A stretch of DNA of 64,000 nt from Erodium maritimum. Taxonomy: Eukaryota; Streptophyta; Magnoliopsida; Geraniales; Geraniaceae. Shown piece by piece: positions 12,401 through 23,300 of the stretch; the first letter of the stretch is position 1, and each line of letters starts with the position of its first letter. Under the pieces are notes generated by a model. It was not told the origin of the DNA and ran no database searches. It saw nothing but the letters and a program-made list of their open reading frames with translations. Both the position numbers and the translations under genes were made by a program. The DNA lies in NCBI GenBank assembly GCA_963921825.1, contig OY997596.1:5895001-5959000 (forward strand), read 5' to 3'.

Positions 12401-13248
12401 AAGGAAAAATAAAATGATTTTGATGATAAGTGATATGGGAGAGATGGGCTTTATTCTGGTGTGACGACGACCCATTGGGAATGAAGGTTCGCCGCTTTTT
12501 GTGACCATTATTGAGCGAATATTTTTATCCTTTTGTTTTAAGGGTAACAACATTTCGGTACAGTGGACAAAGGTCGTTTTTCAAGTAGTGCTGTCGAGCT
12601 TTCACGATATTATGTCAGCATAGAAAGTCACTTTCCATTTTCAAAAAAAGACAAAAATTGTTAAACTTAACAGTTTTTTTGGATGGAAAATACATGTGCT
12701 GCTCACATGTCCAATTTTTTTTGGAAATACCAAGTCTACCCTTCCTCTCTTACAGAAACTCTATAACCCTCATCTAAACCATGTCCTTTCTCTCTTATTC
12801 CCCGTGAGCTCACCGGAGTTCTCCACATCGGGTGAGGACGTATTGAGCGACGGTTCTGCCCTTCCCCAGAGCTGTTCCTCTTTGCTCCCTTCTCGTTCCC
12901 TCCGCCGCCACATCAGGTGAGGACGTATGAATCGCTGAGGTTGATTGATAATTAAAAAAGAAGAAGAAAATGTTCACTGTATTTTGGTTTTATTTATTTG
13001 TTAATATGTTTTAACATAAATAAATAAAGATACCAAAAAGAAAGGGTTTAAAAGGGAATGAGATTGGGATTAAAAATAAAAATGCTTTTTAAAAATAAAA
13101 TGAAATTAATTTTTTATACATAAAAACTGTTTTTTAATAAATAAAATTGATTTAAATAAATAAAACTGATTTTTAAAAAAAATTAAGATTAATAAAGAAT
13201 TATGAAAAGAAATTAATATTTTCAAATAATTAAGGATAATTAAAAATA
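12401..13248. other. Spacer upstream of VIP2; no confident gene
   Basis: The distal VIP2 promoter grades into AT-rich DNA. A short GC-richer patch at 12760-12930 has two copies of 'ggtgaggacgtat', but I see no gene structure. Confidence 0.4.
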
Positions 13249-13935
13249 GGGAAAATTTCATTTTACCACCCTGTCAAACATTTAACTTCAGTTTCATACC
13301 CTGCATAAATTTTTATCAGTTTCATACCCTGGCAAACTTTTAATTTCACTTTCATACCCAGCTGGGTAAAATGTCCAAAATACCCCTAACTATTACTCAA
13401 ATTTTCATCCCATGCCATTGCCTCAGAATTTGAAAAGAGGTGAAATGACAATAATACCCTTCATTGTTTAGGGTGTTAAACTAAAAATTTCAATAATTTT
13501 AAAACAAAATCAGTTTTTTTTATAAATTCAAATTTTAATTTCAAAAAATCAGATTTTAATTTTAAAAATACATAAAAAAAGTTTTATTTATATAAAAATA
13601 TTTTTTTTATGTATTTTTAAAATTAAAATCTGATTTTTTGAAATTAAAATTTGAATTTATAAAAAAAAACTGATTTTGTTTTAAAATTATTGAAATTTTC
13701 AGTTTAACACCCTAAACAATGAAGGGTATTATTGTCATTTCACCTCTTTTCAAATTCTGAGGCAATGGCATGAGATGAAAATTTGAGTAATAGTTAGGGG
13801 TATTTTGGACATTTTACCCGGCTGGGTATGAAAGTGAAATTAAAAGTTTTCCAGGGTATGAAACTGATAAAAATTTATGCCAGGGTATGAAACTGAAGTT
13901 AAATGTTTGACAGGGTGGTAAAATGAAATTTTCCC
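13249..13935. mobile_element. 687-bp near-perfect palindromic MITE with 9-bp target duplication
   Basis: The element starts GGGAAAATTTCATTTTACC and ends with the exact reverse complement. The two arms, each roughly 330 bases, are almost perfectly complementary right up to an AT-rich centre near 13590. It is flanked on both sides by TTAAAAATA (13240-13248 and 13936-13944), a perfect 9-bp target-site duplication as expected for Mutator-like transposition. No ORF of note. A transcript crossing it would fold into a long hairpin. Confidence 0.9.
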
Positions 13936-14149
13936 TTAAAAATAATATGATTTTTTTTCATATTCATGTATTAAAAAATAAAAATAAAATGTCAAATTAC
14001 TGGTAGGACATGGAAGAATAGTTAAGGGTAATTTAGACTTTTCCAATACTATCGTTAGCTCTGTTACAGATTTTGTCCTTATTTGATAATATCGAAAAGG
14101 TGAACTGTCAAGACATGAAAACAAAAGTGAGGACAGTCTTGACCTGCGA

Positions 14150-15265
14150 AAAAGGGTCAAAATATAGGACTGATATGAGGTTTTCCCTTTGTTTTATTAG
14201 TAGAGAAGAGAAGAATTTAGATAAAAACCTCTCCCCCGAGAGATTCTACTTAGTCTTAGCCGTTTTAGCTATGGAGCTCTTCTTTGTCTTTGTCGTTGTC
14301 GTCGACGTGTGCTTTGTTATGTTCTTTCTTGTGCATGGTGTTGTTTGGGTCGTCGGTGTTGTCTCCCTTATGTGGTCTTGTCCCTCGCGGACCGTGTCCG
14401 ATGTGGAGGATAAGTGCCGAAGCTGGTTGGCAAGTCATCCACAGGTTCGGCTTTCTTCCCCTTCTCCGCCGAGGATGTCGCCTTCGTCTTCCCCTTTTTC
14501 GGTCATGCAACTGCGACGGGGGGATCTCTGCGGCAGTCCAGTGTTCCTTCCATTCCAAGGAACGGGTTTGTCCCTCCAAACCCTAGATCATCGAATCTCT
14601 GGGCCTACCACGACCTTGCTCTGGTTTCTGATTTGGGCGGCGCGGTGGCTAGGGTTCTGCCTTTGCCAAGGTCTCCTACGAGGTTTCGGCGAGCCAGCCT
14701 CGAGTATCCAGGGGCACACCACCTCTGCAACTTTGATAGTTTTCGCCGCCATCGGCGCGTCCTTCTCCCTGGCCTCCACCACCGCACCCTCTGAAGCCGT
14801 CATCGTCACTGAATCCATTGTCGTCGTCATCTCTTAAACCGCCCCATCCCTGGCCTCCACCACTGCACCGCCCTCGACCCCTCTCTCGATTAAGGATATG
14901 GCTAATCGAGTTGATCTCTGAAACTGATGATACCAGGTTCGGTCGCACTCTCCAGAGTATGCAGCGTTTAGGCAATACCTTGAGCAGCCGTAGTCAGTTC
15001 CATCACAGTTTAGAAGTTGATGATAGCATGTTCGGTCATAATCTACTGTGCATGCGGCGTTTAGGCAAGACCTTGAGCAGTCGTAGTCAACTTCGACTAG
15101 TTTTCAATACCGTCAGTGACGGTAATAATGTGAAAAGAAGTGCAACATTGTTGTGTCTTTTGTCTGTTCTTCATGGTTGGGGATTTATTCATGATGCACT
15201 CATATGTATTTGAATTTAAATTAATGAATTGCATCTTTCGCTTAAAAAAAAGAAGAAAAAAAAGT
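14150..15265 (+). other. GC-rich retroposed segment ending in an A-rich tail
   Basis: The sequence is much more GC-rich than its surroundings and has phrases such as 'cctctccaaaccctag' and 'cacgaccttgctctgg'; the latter recurs near 56080. It ends 'ttaatgaattgcatctttcgctt' followed by an A-rich tail at 15245-15265, as LINE-derived copies do. Long open frames on both strands (for example 14073-14837) have no recognisable domain and look like by-products of GC content. An approximately 90-bp unit is repeated at 14925 and 15015. Identity is uncertain. Confidence 0.4.
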
Positions 15266-15720
15266 TAATTTAAAATAACTGGTTGAAGATTTCGACTGAC
15301 TGTTTGGATTATGGTCAAGTATACGTTTTAACGTGAACTAATTGTTGGCAAATTAACAAACAATTTTGTTTACCCGTCTCTCTCCCAGAAACTCTACGGC
15401 TGAGACAGTCGTGGGTAGGGGGTAGGGTTAGAACCCTAGTTGGGCGTCCCCTCTTCGGTTTCGCCGATAGGGACACCGAGAAAGTACATCCCGAAGAGAA
15501 AGAGAGCAGAGAAGAGGCCAGCGGGGACAGATAATCCACAGTGGTGACCAACGGTGGAGGCAGAGTTGAGGTCGAAGGCTTCGACCGCCTCTTCCTCCTC
15601 GCCTTGAGAGGCTTGATGAATTTGAAAGATGGGTGCAGAGGCATGACCAGACCAATAGATGAGATGGCTTCCGTTAGTGGAGGGAGAGGTATACCAGAAT
15701 CTATTGGAGAGGATGACGGT
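15266..15720. other. Unassigned GC-rich flank of LINE 1
   Basis: A moderately GC-rich block, possibly a LINE 5'-UTR remnant, into which the poly(A) end of the LINE at 15721 is joined. No domain was recognised in any frame. Confidence 0.3.
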
Positions 15721-16525
15721 ATTTTTTTTTGATCGGCAAAGCAAATATAAATAAGCCTCTTTCGAGGTGAAAGAGAAGTTACAAGGTAAGAAACTAAAAG
15801 AAACACCCAACCCCGAGATACAAAAACCAACAAAGAACCTCAAGCCAAGATGAGAATGGCTAATGCCCTAATGAAGACTTGCGCAGCAAGCAAGCCACAA
15901 AACACAAACCCAATCACTTATGAGCCAAGCTACCCACTTAGGAAAGCAACAAAATAAAGTAACAAACCCCAACTGAAACTAAACCTAAACCACACCAACT
16001 TCAGCAATGTAGTCTTGAGCTGCAAGCAACCCACAATACACAAACCCAGTAACTTGCGAGGCAAGCTTCCCACTTAGAAGGCAATAAATCAAAGCTTCAA
16101 ACCCCAACTGATGATGTAACCAAACCACACAAACTTCAGCTCAAGAAATGGAGCTTAATGAGCCTTAGAGTGTGATGATACTGAACCAAGATTAAAGCAT
16201 GCTTGTAATTATAAGATCAGCAAGCCAATGAAAGAACCTGCAAAACAGGAAGAAGCAGACACAAAAAAGAAAAAAGCTCTCCTCACCAAGAGATCCCTCA
16301 CACAAGCCTAGCAATACCCCCACACAGAACAAAATAAGATCAAACCCCCAGAGGTATTAGTACCTCAGACAAAAGAAGAAGAGGAACAGAAGAAAGCTCA
16401 CCAAAAAAGGACCACTCAACCAGGATTCCCACCCAACCACCACCCTAAACCCCCAAAAACAAATTAGCAAAAAGGAACTCAGCACCAAATGAAATAAACC
16501 AAGTGAAAAGCATATGCAGATATAG

Positions 16526-18661
16526 TTAAATCTGAGAAACTCTCCAAGATATGCAGGCTTTAGGAGCTGAGGACCACATAATTGTTGAGAAGAACCCTCC
16601 TGAGATCTTGAATTTTGACCATTCCCAGCTATATGATTGGTGTATAATTTTTTGGAAAATTTCCTCTGCTTCAGAGATGATGTCATTGAAAACCTTGTTG
16701 TTTCTGGCAAGCCACAATTTCCAACAAACTATATGCAAAATCCTAAGCCAACTCTTCCTGTGAATAAGGATGACCAATGATGGCCAAATGATGAAGAGAT
16801 CTTTGACAGATTTAGGGATCACAGAATGTAAGCCCCACCAAACCAAGACTTTACTCCAAACCTTCCAAGCAATTTGACAGTGTAATAATAAATGAGGACC
16901 ATCTTCTAAGTCCTTATTGCATATAGGACAGGTTAGCTGATGAAGATTGAGTGAGAGCCCCCTTGAATCAAGAAAACATTTTGAGGGTATAGCATCCAAG
17001 CAAGCAAGCCAGTTAAAGGCTGAAATCTTAGGGGGTATATCTGGTATCCAAATTGATTTTGTCCAGCTTGTAGTAATCACATTTGCTGAGGAAGGATTGT
17101 CAATAAGAGAGTAGAGTTTCTTAACTGAAAAGCCTTTTGCATCCCAAGTCCAGATAAGTAAGTCAGGTTGAGTACTTAGTGTGATACTTTGAAGAATCTG
17201 AAGAAGTGCTAGCCAATCACTTTCAGCTCTACCTCTAGGAGTTCTTCTAAGGCTTAGATCCCAAACTCCATCTGAATTGGCTTCTGACACCAGCATATTT
17301 TTATTTTGAGAAAGTAAGAAGAGTCTTGGGAAAACATGTTTGAGTGCCAAATCTCCCCACCAGATATCTTTCCAGAAAAAAATCCTATCACCACAACCCA
17401 ATTTCCAAGCAAGCCCTTTTATGCCAAAGAGATCAGAAAATAATGGATCAGCATTCAGAGCTAGCACATGGTTCATAAAGCTTTGATTTCCTATTTCAGC
17501 AAAATTTGATAAATCCCACTCAGAGCTATGCCATCCAAATTTACTACATATCACAGCTTTCCACAAGGAGTCTCTTTCCAGAGCAAATCTCCACCACCAC
17601 TTTGCTAGTAGAGCAATGTTCATGTTGGCCAATCTCTTGATTCCCAAGCCCCCCAAGCTCTTGGGTTTACAAACTTGATCCCATCTAACCTTGCTGAAGT
17701 AGTTGGCCTCTGATTTTCCATGCCATAGGAACCTCCTCTGCCAAGATTCCATGATTTTTATAACTCCTTTTGGGGCCTTTATGATGGAGAAGTAGTATAG
17801 AGGCAGGGCACTGAGTGTGGAGTTAATGAGTGTTATCCTTCCCCCTAATGATAATTGTTTAGCTTGCCAGATACTGAGAGCTGCTTTGAATTTGTTGATT
17901 ATTGGTTCCCAAGTGGTCATTCTTCTAGGATTAGCACCTAGAGGGAATCCCAAATAGTTGAAAGGCAGTGTACCAACTGAGCAGCCCAAGGCCAATAACC
18001 ATTCTTCTTGTTCTTCATCTTCCAGATTAAAAGGTATCAACATTGATTTATCAAAATTAACTGCAAGTCCAGTGGCCAGATGAAATAAAGATAATGCAAA
18101 TTTGAGGGCCAAAGCACTGTTTTGTTGAGCTTGAAGGAAGAATACTGTATCATCAGCAAACTGAAGATGGGATATTGTTGGACCAGTAGAGCCTACTTGG
18201 ATTCCTTTGAGGAGATTTGCCTCTAATCCATTTTTCATGATCTGGTTGAGTGCTTCAGCTACAATTACAAATAGGAGAGGAGAGATGGCACACCCTTGTC
18301 TTAGCCCTCTAGACATTTGGAAGTCAGGACTTGGTGATCCATTGATCAACACTGAGACATTTGCTCTTAAACATGATATTATCCACATTCTCCATCTAGA
18401 GCCAAACCCCATTCTTGTTAGAATTTGCATTATGAAGTTCCAGCTTACTTTGTCAAAGGCCTTTTCAAAATCTGCCTTGAAGATCACTGCTTTCTGATGA
18501 TTTGTTTTGAGTTGTTGAACTACTTCTGAGGCTATAAGGATCCCATCTGAGATTTGTCTCCCAGCAATGAAGCTAGATTGCTCATCCCCAACAAGGCCAT
18601 CCATTACTTGTCTTAATCTGGAGGAGATTAGCTTGGAAATGATTTTGTAAGGACCTCCCAT
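16526..18661 (-). pseudogene. LINE 1 reverse transcriptase and zf-RVT region
   Basis: Uninterrupted 711-codon frame. Features in order: FKADFEKAFDKVSW (palm), GLRQGCAISPLLF, catalytic FADDTVFF, NYLGFPLG, then LGGLGIKRLANMNIALLAKWWWRF, and a zinc-binding zf-RVT part (CPICNKDLEDGPHLLLHC). No RNase H was recognised after it. It is long and clean, so the copy is fairly young; it is disconnected from the endonuclease by the upstream frameshift. Confidence 0.88.
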
Positions 18662-18683
18662 TAGGCTAATGGGCCTGAAGTCA

Positions 18684-20111
18684 TCAAAGGTCAGTGGAGC
18701 AGCATTTTTTTGGAATTAGAGTGAGGAAAGAGGAATTTAAACCTTTCCCTAATTGACCTGTTCTGAAAAATTCCTGAACAAATAGCATAAAATCTGATTT
18801 GATGATTGGCCAACATATTTGAAAAAATTTGAGAGTATAACCATCTGGTCCAGTTGCTTTTTCAGGGCTGCAGGCCATGATTGCTTTCAAGGTTTCTTCT
18901 TCTAGGAAAGGACTTTCTAACCAGTTGGCTTGATCAGATGATAAGGTTGAGAAAGGCAGCTCTGAGAGAGATAGATCAGTAGAAGGAGTTGCTTTGAATC
19001 TGTTGGCAAAATGCTTTGCAGCAGCTATTTTAATCTCTGAGGGAGAGGAAAGAAGTTGAACATTATCCCAAATGACTGTGATTTTGTTTGTAGTAGCCCT
19101 GTAATTGGTTAGCCTATGGAAATATTTAGAACCTCTATCTCCATCATCAAACCATTTTCTTCTAGCCTTTTGGCTCCATAATTTTGACAGTGCTTTGTAT
19201 TTTTGGATTAGAGTGGCTCTGAAGGCTCCTCTGACTGAGTATTCTGAGGGAGATAAACTTCTGCTCTCACTTATAGTATCCAAATCATCCACAGCCTTTG
19301 TAAGTGTTGCAATATGGTTTTCTAAGTAGCCAAAGACTTGAGAGTTCCACACCTTGAGATCAGCTTTGAGTAATTTTAGTTTCATCCATAGGACATAATA
19401 TGGTTGACCTGAGATTGAATATGACTCCCAAAAGGCTTTTACAGCTGGGATGAATCTAGTGTCTTCTGTCCACACATTCAGAAACTTGAAGGGTCTTGGT
19501 CCCCAATTAACTTGATCATCATACAATATGAGAGCTCTGTGATCAGATATGGTTCTTGGAAGGCAGGCTTGTGTTAGTGAGTTGAATGTCTCTAGGAATT
19601 CTGGGGACACCAGAAATCTATCAATTCTGGATCCTTTTGAGTGCCCTCCAAACCAAGTATATTTTCCTCCTTTTAAAGGTAGATTGATTAGCCCCATGTT
19701 GTGAATGAATTCTTGTAAGAAAATCATATCAGATCCTCCTCTTTGGCTACCCCTTTGCTCAATTGCTGTGATGGCATTAAAGTCTCCTCCCAATAAAACC
19801 AGATAAGATGGATCCAGATTAGCTAAGTAGTCCTGCAATTTTAACCATAATGATCTCCTTCCTGTAGTTGTGCTTGGTGCATAAATGTTGATGAAGCAAC
19901 AAGGCCTATTTGAATTTGTTTCAGAACCAAACCAAAGCAATGCTCCAGGCTCTTTGATTGTGTAATTGATGATAAACTCATTTGTTTTCCATATGGATAT
20001 GATCCCACCTGCATTTTCTTCGAAGTGACAGATGAAAAAGCCGATGGTATGATTAGAGCTTATGCCTAAAGAAAGATCTCTAGAGGTGGTAACAGTAAGA
20101 GAAATTTTAGG
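18684..20111 (-). pseudogene. LINE 1 endonuclease and start of RT domain
   Basis: The minus-strand frame shows the endonuclease motifs GGDFNAI and SDHRAL, then the RT entry motif EKATGPDGYTLKFFQ and LTLIPKK. The frame then breaks at a run of seven A (T run at about 18702-18708), after which the RT continues in another frame from 18661. The first third of the endonuclease is absent. One homopolymer indel separates it from the RT, so it could be real decay or a sequencing error. Confidence 0.85.
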
Positions 20112-20112
20112 T

Positions 20113-20384
20113 TAATTTTGAATTGTTTTAAAAAATATATTATATTATGTAATTTAATTTTAGGAGACATCCCTTTAAGAATTCCACTCAAATGTATAAA
20201 AATAAGTATGGTACACCAAATTCATATTATCAAAAATAAATACCTTGAATTTTTACAAATAAAATCTCTACATCACCGCCATGGAACAAATGCCATTTTC
20301 TCGAATAAATTAATCAAACATTTACGTAAATTGGACCAAACATAATCACACATACAGAAATACAAAACAAAAGGCATTACACGA
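20113..20384. other. Spacer / 3' UTR of the malectin-LRR gene
   Basis: AT-rich DNA between LINE 1 and the stop codon of the next minus-strand gene. Nothing else was recognised. Confidence 0.5.
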
Positions 20385-23300
20385 TCAAAAGTTCATCCAA
20401 AACACATCGTAAGAAAACAAAAGTTGAAATGTGACTCCAAGTAATAGTGCCAGCTTCTTCGTCTTCATGCTCCCACCAGATAATGAAGGAACTCTATTCA
20501 CCGACCCGTCATCATCAGATCCGTCCCCACTCGATGGAGTTTGGGGAGCGGGTGTCGCTTCCTTACACGATGTGTTAGTTCCAGAAAAACAATTTCCCGT
20601 TACGCTGAGTACCAATAAAAACAAAGAAAAACTTGAATCAGAAAAATAACACGTTTCTTAAACCATAATAGTTATTCCCGTTTTAAAGTTATGTGTATCA
20701 AGATATGAATCCGCTACTTTTCTCGTGATGCAATACATGCTTGAGCTCATTCCATTCAATGAACAATTACTTACTCTAAATTCAAAACTTTGTTTTCCGA
20801 CAAGGATTTGGGCAGAGTTCCGTTGAATCGATTATCCGCCAAATTCCTACAAACATATATAAAAAAATGTATAATAAGATTAAAACATACATGTTTTGAA
20901 CTTATTCTTCCTAGTATAATTCTTGATTGAGAAACGAAATCTATTTTAACGGTAATAAAACGATAAATCATAATCTAACACCGAATCTCCTCCTCCCTCA
21001 TCCATAACCTAATTTGTTTCGCTCGAACTCGATAAACCAAACTTACAACACTTGTAGTTTCGGGAAATCGCCAAGAAATTCTGGAACGGGTCCTTCTATG
21101 CTGTTATTGCGGAAATCACTGCAATTCTCCAAAGATAAATAACGAATCAATTAAAAAAAATTAATAAACCCTATCAATCATGTTGTTCATATAAGTTTTT
21201 ATCATCTCTCAATTCACTTACATTGTTAGAAGCGCATCCATGGAACTGAAATCCGGTAATGGACCAACCAGGTATGAGCTGCTTAGATTCCTGATTAATC
21301 ATATATAAATTGTTTTATCAATTAATTAGTGCAATAAAATGATATTTTGTAGCTGATTAATTTTTTTTTCGTTCCATAGTAATTAAAAACTTACAAAGCA
21401 GTAACGCGACGAGAGCCAGAAATATATTGACATTGAACCCAATCCCATGAATATAGTAATGGAAGGCATGGATCGCCACTCCATTGCTGCAGAACCACAA
21501 ATTGGCTTCGTAGAGCGTCCAATCCTTCGACTATTATATATTGGCACCAAAATATGTATCAGCTAAGTGTATAATTCCAAAAGAAAATGTATTTTTTTTA
21601 AATCGAGTTAAATATATGCTAAATTGAATTGTACGATAAGAATATCAATCTTGTTAATTAGGTATAATATTTTTCATTTATTTAATATAGGTTTATATTT
21701 AACGCTCTCTAGTTTGTAGAATTTGACACCTATCTATGGGTCACGACTCATGTGAGACGAATAAACTTATATCATGTGAAATGATACATTTGAACTAAAT
21801 ATATTTAATCGGAACTACATAACCATAAAATCAACGTTATCAATTATAACTCTATCATCTATATGATGATTGGATGAAAAAGTGAATTTAATCTGATAAG
21901 AGCTTGATTATCACTACCTAGTCGTATCGAGTAAGGTTAAAAGCGGAGAAATCAAGGTCTCGGCGATCTTCCCCACCCTATACTAATATACATAGATAGA
22001 TACATTAACATTGTATTGCAGAGACACTATCCAGTACAAACTACATATATTATGTAAAGCTATGAACTAAGTACTATCGTTAAAACATGTAATATGTGTC
22101 ACCAAAACCTGTCATGCAAACCGTTGGAATTGTCAAACAAAATGTTGGAACCAAACTATAGCACACGTAATTCCAACGATTTGTATATAAGTTGTAGTGG
22201 TTTACATTCCGAATTCCAACAATCGTGCTATAGGTAGCCGATGTTACAACGAAAGTATGCTATAGGTGCTAACACAATACATTATAAGTTCCAAGACGGT
22301 GCATTGTAACATTGAACTCATAATTTGCATGATAAAGAATTATCTTTATTTGGCCATGGTAGTGTATATCATATATTTTCAAAATTTTAAGGTATGTTCA
22401 CGAACTGAAATTCTTGTACTTGATTAGGGTCAAGTGAACAAGTTCTGTCTAAACAAAGGCAGTCTCTCGTACACCACAAAATGTTGAAACCTGACTATAA
22501 CGCACAATAACTCCAACGATTTGTATTACAAGTTGTAATGGTCTACATTACAGATTCCAAAAATTGTGTTATAGATCAACCGATGCTCCGATCCAACGAA
22601 AATATACCACAGACGCTAACACACTACACTATAAATTCCAAGACGGTACATTGTTACACTAAATTCATAATTTGCATGATAAAGAATTATCTTTATTCGA
22701 CCATGGTAGTGTATTATATATTTTCAACTTTTTAAGGTATGTCCACGAACTAAGATTCTCGTACTTGATTAGGCTCAAGTGAACAAGTTCTGTCTAAACC
22801 CCACTTAATTTTATTTCATAGCTAGGAACGTAAAGGAAGAGAGAGAGTACTGACCATCTTTGAAATACGTTTGATCCGTGTTGTCGATGACCGTAAAAAT
22901 CTCGGCAGCGTTGACCAGAACCGGGAGCGTCGAATCCGCCGTAGGTTCCAGAGTGATGGAAGTATTGACGGAGGCGGTAACGTTGGTGATGTATTCCTCT
23001 ACAACGCCGCCGTAAGGCGGGACGATGGGTTTGGAATAAGGCACGCCGTTGACCATGAGCTGCATGGATCTCTTGTCGGTCGAGGTCAACCTTTGTACTT
23101 CCGAAAAGTAGAAGTTGAGGTAGATCGGGACTTGGGTGGACTGCCGTAGGTTAGAAGACAAGAATAAGATCAGTGAGTAAGAGGTGGATATGGCTTCCGA
23201 TGCTTCTTTCAACGCGGAAGCCGGTGGTTTGTCCTCGGCGCCGGAGATGTCAATGGTTGTTGCGTTGTTTTTGACCTCGGTTGCTCCGATGAAGTAGCTC

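Larger units (their letters stand above)
15721..20112 (-). mobile_element. LINE 1: 5'-truncated L1-type non-LTR retrotransposon
   Basis: Minus-strand element whose 3' end is a run of about nine A (T at 15722-15730 on +). It encodes the C-terminal half of an AP-endonuclease and a reverse transcriptase followed by a zf-RVT region. The endonuclease N-terminus and any ORF1 are missing, so the copy is 5'-truncated near 20112. No clear target-site duplication was found. Confidence 0.88.

Noticed and set aside
12185-12553. 122-codon minus-strand frame near the VIP2 promoter
   Set aside because: Composed of CT-repeat and UTR sequence (runs of Ser/Leu); no homology pattern.
14073-14837. 254-codon open frame on the plus strand
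   Set aside because: It overlaps equally long frames on both strands in GC-rich DNA and shows no domain. Likely chance frames in a retroposed segment.
20385-20640. A missing kinase exon downstream of the malectin-LRR gene
   Set aside because: The reading frame ends in a proper stop and the next 270 bases are AT-rich spacer followed by LINE 1. No kinase motif is seen on the minus strand.
22871-23149. Plus-strand frame opposite the malectin exon
   Set aside because: Antisense shadow of a GC-rich real exon.
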